From contig JAGKWY010000107.1 of NCBI GenBank assembly GCA_021151625.1, forward strand, positions 1-12,641: a stretch of 12,641 bases of DNA, in the 5' to 3' direction. The notes below the pieces were generated by a model. That model was not told the origin of the DNA, did not search any database, and saw only the letters and a program-made list of their open reading frames with translations. This document shows positions 1-5,917 of this stretch, piece by piece. The stretch is from Gammaproteobacteria bacterium. Lineage in GTDB: Bacteria > Pseudomonadota > Gammaproteobacteria > Pseudomonadales > Cellvibrionaceae. Each line of letters starts with the position of its first letter. Within the stretch, counting starts at the first letter, position 1. A program made the translations under genes and the position numbers.

Positions 1-1
1 C

Positions 2-742
2 GAAATAGAACCCCACCTGCGCGATGCCATGCGCAAAGCCCTGCAACGCGGCAAGGTGGAAGCCAGCCTGAGCGTGCAATGGGAACAGGAAGGCGAATCC
101 GAATTGGGCATCAACCTCGCCAAGGTTTCCCAGCTGACCAAATCCGCACAACAAATTAACGGTCTACTTGGCGCTGCCGCTGCCCCCGTTAATGCATTGG
201 ACATCCTGCGCTGGCCCGGCGTAATCCAAAAACAGGAGCTGGATCGCGAAGAGTTACACAAAGCTGCACTCGAATTATTTGACGGCGCACTGGGCGGGTT
301 AATCGAACACCGTTCGCGCGAAGGAGCAGAGTTGGAGCATTTAATTCTGTCGCGTTTGGATAATGTATCGCTACAAGTTGCCACTGTCCGCACGCGCATG
401 CCAGAAATCCTCGCCGCGCAACGCGAAAAATTGCAAACCAAACTTGCGGCACTGCAAATTGAATTAGATCCAGAGCGATTGGAACAGGAAGTCGTACTTC
501 TCGCACAAAAAGCTGATGTGGACGAAGAACTGGATCGCCTCGACACTCACGTCATCGAAGTTAAACGCAGCCTCAAACAAACCGACTCCCTCGGCCGCCG
601 GTTAGATTTTTTAATGCAGGAATTAAATCGCGAAGCCAATACGCTTTCATCAAAATCTGTTGTCAGCGAAACAACCCAGGCAGCGGTGGAATTAAAAGTG
701 TTAATTGAGCAGATGCGCGAGCAGGTGCAAAACATCGAATAA
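2..742 (+). CDS. yicC: YicC family endoribonuclease, 5'-truncated by window edge
   Basis: The frame is open from base 2 and gives 246 residues ending in TAA; roughly the first 40-45 residues lie outside the window. The protein matches what I know of E. coli YicC through its length: NPVDILRWPGV-like segment (here NALDILRWPGV), RMPEILAAQREKL, the acidic EELDRLDTHV segment, and the C-terminal signature GRRLDFLMQELNREANTL followed by an ending in QVQNIE. The family comprises an N-terminal YicC domain and a C-terminal DUF1732 domain; E. coli YicC is a reported endoribonuclease acting on small RNAs, in the cytoplasm. The gene is convergent with the AbiE pair. Its last six codons and stop are duplicated about 2.2 kb downstream, so this 3' end is probably part of an attachment site. 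The identification is firm; the cellular role here is inferred by homology. Confidence 0.95.
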   Translation, partial: EIEPHLRDAMRKALQRGKVEASLSVQWEQEGESELGINLAKVSQLTKSAQQINGLLGAAAAPVNALDILRWPGVIQKQELDREELHKAALELFDGALGGLIEHRSREGAELEHLILSRLDNVSLQVATVRTRMPEILAAQREKLQTKLAALQIELDPERLEQEVVLLAQKADVDEELDRLDTHVIEVKRSLKQTDSLGRRLDFLMQELNREANTLSSKSVVSETTQAAVELKVLIEQMREQVQNIE

Positions 743-743
743 C
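720..743 (+). repeat. Left copy of 24-bp direct repeat (attL-like) at yicC 3' end
   Basis: The 19-base core agcaggtgcaaaacatcga occurs here and at 2925-2943. Five further bases continue the match with one difference (a739 versus g2944), which is synonymous (GAA versus GAG, Glu). It covers the last codons and stop of yicC. Direct repeats spanning the 3' end of a conserved gene are the classical footprint of tyrosine-recombinase integration. Confidence 0.85.
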
Positions 744-754
744 CCCCCGCTAGA

Positions 755-804
755 CATGAGATAAGCCTATGCAGCTGTTTGCACTTGTATAGGTTTGCCT
801 CATG
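755..804 (+). terminator. Hairpin between convergent yicC and the AbiEii-like gene
   Basis: catgagataagcctat (755-770) pairs with ataggtttgcctcatg (789-804): 16 positions with one mismatch and two wobble pairs, and a loop of about 18 nt. A T-rich stretch (attgtatttt) follows on the plus strand. It probably ends yicC transcription now that the native terminator is displaced. The long loop and loose T tract make it a moderate call. Confidence 0.5.
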
Positions 805-817
805 ATTGTATTTTGAT

Positions 818-1669
818 TTACGCATTCAAAAATCCCGTACTAAATGCCTTCATAAGTGCTTCATTGCGGGTGTATTGGTAAGTGCTACTTTCGCTCATTT
901 CATTTATTAAGCGCTCTAGTTTTAATCTGGAATGCTGGTTGTTTAATAACGCTGTAATAACAAGGTTTGTTTGCGGCAGAGTAATTTGCTTCACATTTAT
1001 TCCTAGCTGATGAGCGCTAGCCAGAGTTTTATCCCATCCATAAAGCTCCATTAGTGTTGGTTCGCTATAAAGCTGTTCTGAAATGGCGGGAATGTCTTCG
1101 TAGGTCGTAAGCAGGTATGCGAGGTCTTTTGCATCCTTATTTCGCTTCTCTACCTCACGATCTGTCCATGCAATCAACTTGAGTATTGTCATTCCCTCTG
1201 GCGAAGCAACAGGCATATCAAGTATGGGCTTATCATTTAGACGCACAATATTTGCGTGGTTTAACGCCTCCTCAAAACCGAGCACGTTCATTACAAAGTC
1301 ACCAGACGGTGGCCATTGAATGCTGGTGTTTTCATTAGCTACACCACCAAATGGAACAATATCGATTGGCCTATTATTAGGCGCAATTAAGCTGTATACC
1401 TCACTGGTTTCTGAAAATTTGTTTGCTATCAGCTCTCTTCTTAAGGCTTCAAATTCATTCCATGATGGAACCTGCAATGCAAAGTCTACGTCGGCAGTAG
1501 CTCGCTGTATTTTAGCTCCATAGCCATAGTGCAAAACCATATCGCGTGCAGATGCACCCACAACCAAGTAAGGTATTTGTAACTTTTTGGCGCACTCAGA
1601 AACCAGTGCGCAAAGATTCGTCAACGAAGGCTCAATCTTCGCCGATATATTCAGCAATGGCACTGTCAT
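818..1669 (-). CDS. AbiEii-like nucleotidyltransferase toxin (COG4849-like)
   Basis: 283 residues with a DNA-polymerase-beta-like nucleotidyltransferase core: a V-V-G-A-S turn (residues 36-40) leading to the metal-binding pair D60 and D62 (TADVDFAL), a third acidic residue D103 in PIDIVPFG, then K164 in TILKLIAWTDR and a K-D-A-K-D-L segment (178-183). This order resembles the conserved motifs of AbiEii/AbiGii toxins. That superfamily transfers nucleotides, in the related MenT enzymes to tRNA acceptor ends, and so blocks growth; the target here is unknown. The start is supported by AAGGA (reverse complement of 1676-1680) six bases upstream. The gene overlaps the 3' end of the AbiEi-like gene by 38 bp, the usual antitoxin-then-toxin order and a sign of coupled translation. 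It is cytoplasmic and probably autoregulated through its partner. An ordinary nucleotidyltransferase is possible, but the neighbour argues for a toxin. Confidence 0.82.
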   Translation of the reverse strand: MTVPLLNISAKIEPSLTNLCALVSECAKKLQIPYLVVGASARDMVLHYGYGAKIQRATADVDFALQVPSWNEFEALRRELIANKFSETSEVYSLIAPNNRPIDIVPFGGVANENTSIQWPPSGDFVMNVLGFEEALNHANIVRLNDKPILDMPVASPEGMTILKLIAWTDREVEKRNKDAKDLAYLLTTYEDIPAISEQLYSEPTLMELYGWDKTLASAHQLGINVKQITLPQTNLVITALLNNQHSRLKLERLINEMSESSTYQYTRNEALMKAFSTGFLNA

Positions 1670-2750
1670 ATAACATCCTTGCGGTTTCCAGGTTGCGGCT
1701 GTCTGCCGAGGCGATTAAATCGGCGTAAATTAGTATTGGATTAACGGTATCTTTTCTTAGGTAATTTGGGTATTCATTGTTATGGTGATCATTTTCCGGC
1801 CAAAAAGGCCTGAAAACTTTGATCAAGTTACTTTTGTTTTCTATGGGGTGATTCGCCTTACGTAATCGTGCGGCGGCAAAAAGTTTGCTTCCTGATTTTT
1901 CAGATGCATAGACGGTAATAACTTGTGGATTTAGGTAGTCTGTATATTTAGCCGCAGCAACTTCTCCGCTCCAATAAGCGTCGTATCTTTCAATTTCTAT
2001 GTTTTTCCACCAATTGGCGTTATCGCTGATAAATTCACCAACAAATAATTTTGGTTTTAATTTTTCAGGATAGGCTTCTACCCAGCGATCTAATAACTTG
2101 CGGCGATTTATTAGGCCATGCCATTTAAGGTCATTTCGGTTTATTAGGTAACCAGCCTCTTTCAAATCAGTTAATAGCTTTCCTATCGCCCCTAGAGCAA
2201 CTCCAGTTTTTTCTGATACTTCACGATAGCTTGCATTTACCAATGTTTCGTCGCACAAAAAACCATAGATAAGCTTGAGCCCACTGGTATCAAAAGCTCT
2301 ATTTTTTGTTTGTTTCGTTTCCATTACTGGCTTTTGGCCAGAGATGTTCACGTAGATTGGGGGTAAATTTAGATAACTATTACCGCAGGCATCCATGTAT
2401 TGCACATCATTATCTTTTAGCGTTTTGGCAATATTGGGGTTTAGGTAATCGGCAACCAGTACCCCAATAGGCTGTAGTTTTTTGATGTGCTGAATAATTG
2501 CACCCAGGTGTGCAGGTCTAATATTTCGCTTAACTTCAACCGCTAGGGTTTGCGAGGGCGTCTTTATTAAACAGTCAGCCTCACTACCGGTGGGTAGCTG
2601 CTTACTTAGCGCAAAATCCAATCCTGTCTCCCCTTTTAGGGTAGACAGGGCTTGCGTTACGATCTGAGATTCTGAGGAGTTGAGCACGGAAAGATACTCT
2701 GACGACCATTTGTTCAGTAAAATACCATGTTCATGAATCATGAACAACAT
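1632..2750 (-). CDS. AbiEi-like antitoxin with central winged-helix domain and PD-(D/E)XK-like N-terminus (COG4861-like)
   Basis: 372 residues, cognate partner of the downstream nucleotidyltransferase. Residues about 153-206 look like a winged helix-turn-helix (ASYREVSEKTGVALGAIGKL then a helix and GYL). The C-terminal half carries an AbiEi-like region ending near PILIYADLIASADSRN (338-353). The N-terminal 130 residues are longer than in minimal AbiEi proteins and contain D59, then E72-V-K74, spaced like a PD-(D/E)XK nuclease core, followed by a conserved-looking YMDACGNSYLNL segment (118-129). AbiEi proteins neutralise AbiEii and repress their own operon. The annotated ATG at 2750 has no recognisable ribosome binding site. 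A second in-frame ATG (2741) lies nearby, and a palindrome overlaps both, so the exact start is uncertain and a leaderless message is possible. Confidence 0.8.
   Translation of the reverse strand: MLFMIHEHGILLNKWSSEYLSVLNSSESQIVTQALSTLKGETGLDFALSKQLPTGSEADCLIKTPSQTLAVEVKRNIRPAHLGAIIQHIKKLQPIGVLVADYLNPNIAKTLKDNDVQYMDACGNSYLNLPPIYVNISGQKPVMETKQTKNRAFDTSGLKLIYGFLCDETLVNASYREVSEKTGVALGAIGKLLTDLKEAGYLINRNDLKWHGLINRRKLLDRWVEAYPEKLKPKLFVGEFISDNANWWKNIEIERYDAYWSGEVAAAKYTDYLNPQVITVYASEKSGSKLFAAARLRKANHPIENKSNLIKVFRPFWPENDHHNNEYPNYLRKDTVNPILIYADLIASADSRNLETARMLYDSAIAEYIGED
1676..1680 (-). promoter_or_regulatory. Ribosome binding site fixing the AbiEii-like start
   Basis: AAGGA on the minus strand, six bases before the ATG at 1669 and inside the AbiEi-like coding region. 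It supports the 38-bp gene overlap as real rather than an artefact of start choice. Confidence 0.7.
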
Positions 2751-2763
2751 AAAATTATGAACA
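2711..2763. promoter_or_regulatory. Putative autoregulatory operator of the AbiE pair
   Basis: A 19-bp perfect palindrome, tgttcatgaatcatgaaca (2728-2746), overlaps the antitoxin start codons. Extra half-sites flank it: tgttca at 2711-2716 and tatgaaca at 2756-2763, about 17-18 bases from the palindrome arms. A -10-like CATAAT (minus strand, 2754-2759) abuts it. AbiEi antitoxins are known to bind inverted repeats in their own promoter, so this is the natural candidate site; binding is inferred. Confidence 0.55.
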
Positions 2764-2924
2764 AAGCGGGTTTTAGCTAGAAACAGGCTTTGGTTTATCT
2801 CTACGCTTAAACTGCGCTACTGGAATAGAACGAGAAAACAAAAACGGTGGCAGGAAAGCCAATTCCAACCAGTGAATATCGCATATACTGTTGATTTATA
2901 TGAATATAATTGCTTATATAAATA
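2751..2924. other. AT-rich non-coding segment of the inserted element
   Basis: About 175 bases between the antitoxin start and the right repeat. It should hold the AbiE promoter. Short open frames here lack ribosome binding sites and family-like composition, and I see no integrase remnant, tRNA or clear transfer origin. The last 50 bases before the repeat are very AT-rich (tatatgaatataattgc). Confidence 0.5.
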
Positions 2925-2948
2925 AGCAGGTGCAAAACATCGAGTAAC
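2925..2948 (+). repeat. Right copy of 24-bp direct repeat (attR-like), orphan yicC 3' tail
   Basis: It matches 720-743 at 23 of 24 positions and still reads Q-V-Q-N-I-E-stop in frame, but has no gene body upstream. The single difference is synonymous in yicC codons, as expected if this is a genuine gene tail, either chromosomal or carried by the element. Part of it forms an imperfect inverted repeat with cgatatttgcac (2954-2965). Confidence 0.85.
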
Positions 2949-2977
2949 AGCACCGATATTTGCACAGCCCATAACGA

Positions 2978-3022
2978 GAGAAGCCCAGGTACATAAAACA
3001 TCTACTTGGGCTTCTCGCTTTT
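2978..3022 (+). terminator. Intrinsic terminator, probably the native yicC terminator
   Basis: gagaagcccaggt (2978-2990) pairs with acttgggcttctc (3004-3016): 13 bp with one G-T wobble and a 13-nt loop, followed by gctttt on the plus strand. The only plus-strand coding sequence immediately upstream is the orphan yicC tail ending at 2947, 30 bases before the stem, so this looks like the original yicC terminator. It may also help terminate the convergent aldehyde dehydrogenase transcript. Confidence 0.8.
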
Positions 3023-3041
3023 ACAAGGTTGAATCTATTAA

Positions 3042-4616
3042 TTAAATAACCTGCCCATCCACCAATCGCTTTACCTGTAGTGGATTATTAACTTTTAATT
3101 CCTGCGGCAATAATTCATCGGGAAGATCCTGATAACACACGGGACGCAGGAAGCGTTCCAGTGCAGCGGTGCCAACGGAAGTTGTGCGTGAATCAGTGGT
3201 TGCGGGCCAGGGGCCGCCGTGGACCATGGCGTGGCAAACTTCTACACCGGTGGGCCAGCCGTTGGCGAGAATGCGGCCGGCTTTGCGCTCCAGTGTGGGT
3301 AATAATTTGCGCGCAACATCCAAATCACTATTCGCAAAATGCAGGGTTGCCGTGAGCTGCCCCTCCATTTGTTTGAGCACTTGCAGAATTTCATTTTCAT
3401 CGCGGCAGCGAATTAACAGCGAGGCAGCGCCAAACATTTCTTCGTGCAAATTTACATCGGCGATAAAGGCTTGCGCACTGGTGGCGTAGAGCACAGCCTG
3501 ACAAGTATTGGGCGAATCAGAACTCAACCCGCGCGCAATCACCTCCACATTTTTACTTCTGGCGATGCAAGTGGTGCTGTGCTCATAGGCGTTGTGGATA
3601 CCGGGACTCAACATAGTTTGCGCCGCCGATTCTTGCAGCGCTGATTTTGCCGCGCTAATAAATTGATCCAGCGCGGGCGAGTCTATCGCCAAAATCAAAC
3701 CGGGGTTGGTACAAAATTGCCCGGCCCCCATGGTGAGTGATGCTACAAATTGTCGCCCCAGCTCAGCACCTTTTTCTGTTAATACATTAGGCAGCAATAC
3801 CACGGGATTTAGCGCGCTTAACTCACCATAAAAAGGAATAGGTTGCGGCCGCTGTTGTGCAATGCGCATCAACGCAACACCACCTTTACGCGAGCCGGTA
3901 AAGCCCACGGCTTGAATATAGGGATGCGCAACTAATGCAGAACCTAATTCATTACCTGAGCCAAACAACAGCGAAAAAACACCTTCGTGCAAACCACATT
4001 GACCCACCGCCAATTGCACTGCCTGCCCTACCAATTCTGAAGTGCCGGGATGCGCCGAGTGCGCTTTGACAATCACCGGACAACCTGCGGCAAGTGCGGA
4101 GGCGGTATCGCCACCGGCGACAGAAAATGCGAGTGGAAAATTACTCGCTCCAAATACCGCCACAGGCCCGAGCGGAATTCGGCGTTGACGTAAATCCGGG
4201 CGCGGTAAAGGTTTACGCTCCGGTAAACGCAAATCTATACGTGCTACATTTTGTTCGCCCGCTTGAATAGTCGCTGCAAATAAACGCAATTGGTTGCAGG
4301 TACGTGCGCGCTCGCCCTCAAGACGCGCGCGCGGCAAACCGGTTTCCGCCATGGCGCGTTCAATTAGGCCCTCGCCAATCGCCTCAATATTATTGGCGAT
4401 AGCTTCTAGAAAGCGGGCGCGTAGTGATGGGGAAGTTGCACGATAACTATCAAACGCCTGCTCCGCCAACTCACAGGCTTGATCGACATGATCGGAACTG
4501 CCCAGGTGATAACCCGGCTCAAGCGGTTCACCGGTTGCAGGATTCAGTGCATACAAGGTGCCTCTGTTACCCGCAATTTGACGTGCGCCAATTAGCAAAT
4601 TTCCGGTTAATTTCAT
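3042..4616 (-). CDS. NADP-dependent 2,5-dioxovalerate (alpha-ketoglutaric semialdehyde) dehydrogenase
   Basis: 524 residues from the ATG at 4616, preceded by AAAGG with eight bases of spacing. A longer frame starting with TTG at 4634 has no such site. This is an aldehyde dehydrogenase fold: FGASNFPLAFSVAGG cofactor-binding segment (N159), K184 in VIVKAHSAHPGTSE, GFTGSRKGG, catalytic-base E265 in FYGELSALNPVV, and nucleophile C302 in GQFCTNPG. These features and the length match the NADP-type alpha-ketoglutaric semialdehyde dehydrogenases of sugar-acid catabolism. It would oxidise 2,5-dioxopentanoate, the KdgD product, to 2-oxoglutarate in the cytoplasm. It lies 33 bases downstream of kdgD and is probably co-transcribed with it. 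The substrate is assigned mainly from context; the ALDH family is certain. Confidence 0.9.
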   Translation of the reverse strand: MKLTGNLLIGARQIAGNRGTLYALNPATGEPLEPGYHLGSSDHVDQACELAEQAFDSYRATSPSLRARFLEAIANNIEAIGEGLIERAMAETGLPRARLEGERARTCNQLRLFAATIQAGEQNVARIDLRLPERKPLPRPDLRQRRIPLGPVAVFGASNFPLAFSVAGGDTASALAAGCPVIVKAHSAHPGTSELVGQAVQLAVGQCGLHEGVFSLLFGSGNELGSALVAHPYIQAVGFTGSRKGGVALMRIAQQRPQPIPFYGELSALNPVVLLPNVLTEKGAELGRQFVASLTMGAGQFCTNPGLILAIDSPALDQFISAAKSALQESAAQTMLSPGIHNAYEHSTTCIARSKNVEVIARGLSSDSPNTCQAVLYATSAQAFIADVNLHEEMFGAASLLIRCRDENEILQVLKQMEGQLTATLHFANSDLDVARKLLPTLERKAGRILANGWPTGVEVCHAMVHGGPWPATTDSRTTSVGTAALERFLRPVCYQDLPDELLPQELKVNNPLQVKRLVDGQVI

Positions 4617-4624
4617 GGGGATTA

Positions 4625-4629
4625 CCTTT
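4625..4629 (-). promoter_or_regulatory. Ribosome binding site deciding the dehydrogenase start
   Basis: AAAGG on the minus strand, eight bases before the ATG at 4616. It argues against the upstream TTG (4634), which would add six residues. Confidence 0.65.
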
Positions 4630-4649
4630 AACAATTATTCGCCAGGAAT

Positions 4650-5567
4650 TTAGTTAATACGCGCAATTAACTTTGCCAAATCTGCCATTTCGGCTTCGGT
4701 TAAATCCGTCAATGGCGTGCGCACCGGGCCGGCATCGCGTCCGACAATTTTCATTCCTGCTTTTACAATCGATACCGCATAACCCTGTTTGCGATTGCGA
4801 ATGGCAATATAGGGCAACACAAATTCATTGAGGGATTTATACACCTGCTCGTAATTACGCGCACGCACTGCTTTATAAAACTTCAATGCAAATTCCGGCA
4901 CAAAATTAAAAATGGCCGACGAGTAAGTGGTAACACCCATTTCCAGATAAGGCAACGCAAAAGTCTCTGCGGTGGGCAAACCACCGATATAAGTGAACCT
5001 GTCACCCAGGCGCGCATAGATGCGCGTCATCAATTCAATATCGCCCAGACCATCTTTATAACCCACTAAATTGGGGCAGCGCTCAGCCAGTTTTTCCAGC
5101 TCTACTTCATCCAAACGCTGGTTTGCGCGGTTATAAACAATCACACCCAGTTTGGTGGATTTACAAATCGCTTCCACATGCGCTGCAACACCATCTTTCG
5201 CTGCTTCGGTTAAATAGGGCGGCAACAATAAAATACCGTCTGCGCCTGCCGCTTCCGCCGCCTGACAATATTCAATGGACACCGAAGTGCCACCACCAGC
5301 GGGAGCGATCACCGGCATTTTACTGCCCGTTTCTTCCACCGCCGCGCGCACTACGCGATCCACTTCTTTTTGTGTCAGCGAAAAAAATTCGCCGGTGCCA
5401 CCCGCCGCAAACATAGCTGCCGCCTCATGGCTAAACAACCAATTCAGGTTAGCGCGATAGGCGTCTTCATTAAACGAATGATCACTGACTTTAAAGTGAG
5501 TAACCGGAAAGGACAGCAGGCCACTGCCGACAATTTTTGCGAATTCTTTAGGTGTATAACGGGACAC
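4650..5567 (-). CDS. kdgD: 5-dehydro-4-deoxyglucarate dehydratase (decarboxylating)
   Basis: 305 residues from a GTG start at 5567, which has a strong AGGAGA site seven bases upstream; this length fits the roughly 303-residue family. The open frame continues upstream to a TTG at 5615 and an ATG at 5591, but neither has a ribosome binding site. It is a class I aldolase-like TIM barrel of the DapA/NAL superfamily: GSGLLSFPVTHF near the start, the substrate-binding loop GGTGEFFSL (56-64), Y145 in VIVYNRANQ, and Schiff-base K171 in LVGYKDGLGD. The opening segment and the YNRANQ motif are typical of KdgD rather than dihydrodipicolinate synthase. It converts 5-dehydro-4-deoxyglucarate to 2,5-dioxopentanoate, CO2 and water. 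It is followed 33 bases later by the dehydrogenase for its product and preceded by garD, so pathway and enzyme agree. Confidence 0.93.
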   Translation of the reverse strand: MSRYTPKEFAKIVGSGLLSFPVTHFKVSDHSFNEDAYRANLNWLFSHEAAAMFAAGGTGEFFSLTQKEVDRVVRAAVEETGSKMPVIAPAGGGTSVSIEYCQAAEAAGADGILLLPPYLTEAAKDGVAAHVEAICKSTKLGVIVYNRANQRLDEVELEKLAERCPNLVGYKDGLGDIELMTRIYARLGDRFTYIGGLPTAETFALPYLEMGVTTYSSAIFNFVPEFALKFYKAVRARNYEQVYKSLNEFVLPYIAIRNRKQGYAVSIVKAGMKIVGRDAGPVRTPLTDLTEAEMADLAKLIARIN

Positions 5568-5574
5568 GGGACCA

Positions 5575-5580
5575 TCTCCT
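5575..5580 (-). promoter_or_regulatory. Ribosome binding site selecting a GTG start for kdgD
   Basis: AGGAGA on the minus strand, seven bases before GTG at 5567. This is the strongest Shine-Dalgarno match near the gene and overrides the upstream ATG and TTG candidates. Confidence 0.75.
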
Positions 5581-5670
5581 GCAGTGAACATTATGCAGAA
5601 ATTTTTGCACCGCAACCTATGCAGGTAAAGCTCAATTACTGACTGAGTTAATACTGATTTTGTATTGATA

Positions 5671-5691
5671 CGGATTCACAAAATGAATCCG
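5671..5691. promoter_or_regulatory. Candidate operator upstream of kdgD
   Basis: A perfect inverted repeat with 8-bp arms, cggattca and tgaatccg, separated by five bases. It lies about 105 bases upstream of the kdgD GTG. A nearby gtattgatac (5662-5671) is a second small palindrome. The half-site GGATTCA resembles those upstream of the transporter gene (9006-9102), so a shared regulator is plausible. No regulator gene is in the window to test this. Confidence 0.45.
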
Positions 5692-5709
5692 AAAGAGCAG
5701 AAATAAAAA

Positions 5710-5864
5710 CGCGCGATCAGTCAGTAATGCTTGTCAGTTAACTGCTAGCAATCCCTCCCAACCTCCCTTTATTAAAGGGAGGGGCTTTATTTCCCCCTCT
5801 TTATTAAGAGGGGCTGGAGGAAATCAAGCATCTTAACTGACAGCTATTACTGACTGACCGCGCG
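5710..5864. repeat. 155-bp imperfect palindrome, MITE-like, between garD and kdgD
   Basis: The termini cgcgcgatcagtcagtaat (5710-5728) and attactgactgaccgcgcg (5846-5864) are inverted repeats with one mismatch in 19. Pairing resumes inward through tgtcagttaa and its partner ttaactgaca. The centre holds two tandem related hairpins: a 21-bp palindrome with cctccctttat arms (5762-5782), and cccctctt/aagagggg (5794-5813). Such structured intergenic units without coding capacity resemble MITEs or other short dispersed palindromic repeats. It would fold on the garD-kdgD transcript and may separate the two units. A third copy of the terminal 12-mer attactgactga sits at 5635-5646. The remaining bases between kdgD and garD (5865-5917) show nothing else. 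Confidence 0.7.
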
Positions 5865-5917
5865 CTTTCGGCTTTATATCAAACTACCGTCGCTTTAAAC
5901 GGGCTTATATCGACCAG

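Larger units (their letters stand above)
744..2948. mobile_element. Putative integrase-less genomic islet carrying an AbiE-type toxin-antitoxin pair
   Basis: This segment lies between two copies of the yicC 3' end, counting one repeat copy as part of the element. It is visibly AT-richer than its surroundings: sampled 60-base lines are 25-43% GC, against 45-65% in sampled lines of the catabolic genes. It contains only the AbiEi/AbiEii-like pair. The native-looking yicC terminator sits just beyond the right repeat, as expected if the element inserted between the gene and its terminator. No integrase, excisionase or transposase is visible. The boundaries rest on the repeats; the integration mechanism is inferred from known MGI-type islands that use the yicC 3' end. 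Confidence 0.75.

Noticed and set aside
547..825. 92-residue minus-strand open frame over the yicC end
   Set aside because: Antisense shadow of yicC and the junction hairpin, with no coding signature.
744..2948. Complete self-mobile island or prophage
   Set aside because: No integrase, excisionase, transposase, relaxase or phage gene is visible in the 2.2 kb; only the attachment-like repeats remain.
2807..3001. 64-residue minus-strand open frame
   Set aside because: It spans the right repeat and the terminator stem, has no ribosome binding site and no recognisable family; the composition fits chance in AT-rich non-coding DNA.
4650..5567. Dihydrodipicolinate synthase (DapA)
   Set aside because: It shares the fold and Schiff-base Lys, but the SGLLSFPVT opening, YNRANQ motif and pathway context are those of KdgD.
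5762..5813. Tandem intrinsic terminators after garD
   Set aside because: The hairpins are GC-rich but not followed by a T tract on the minus strand, and they sit symmetrically inside a larger palindrome, so a repeat element explains them better.
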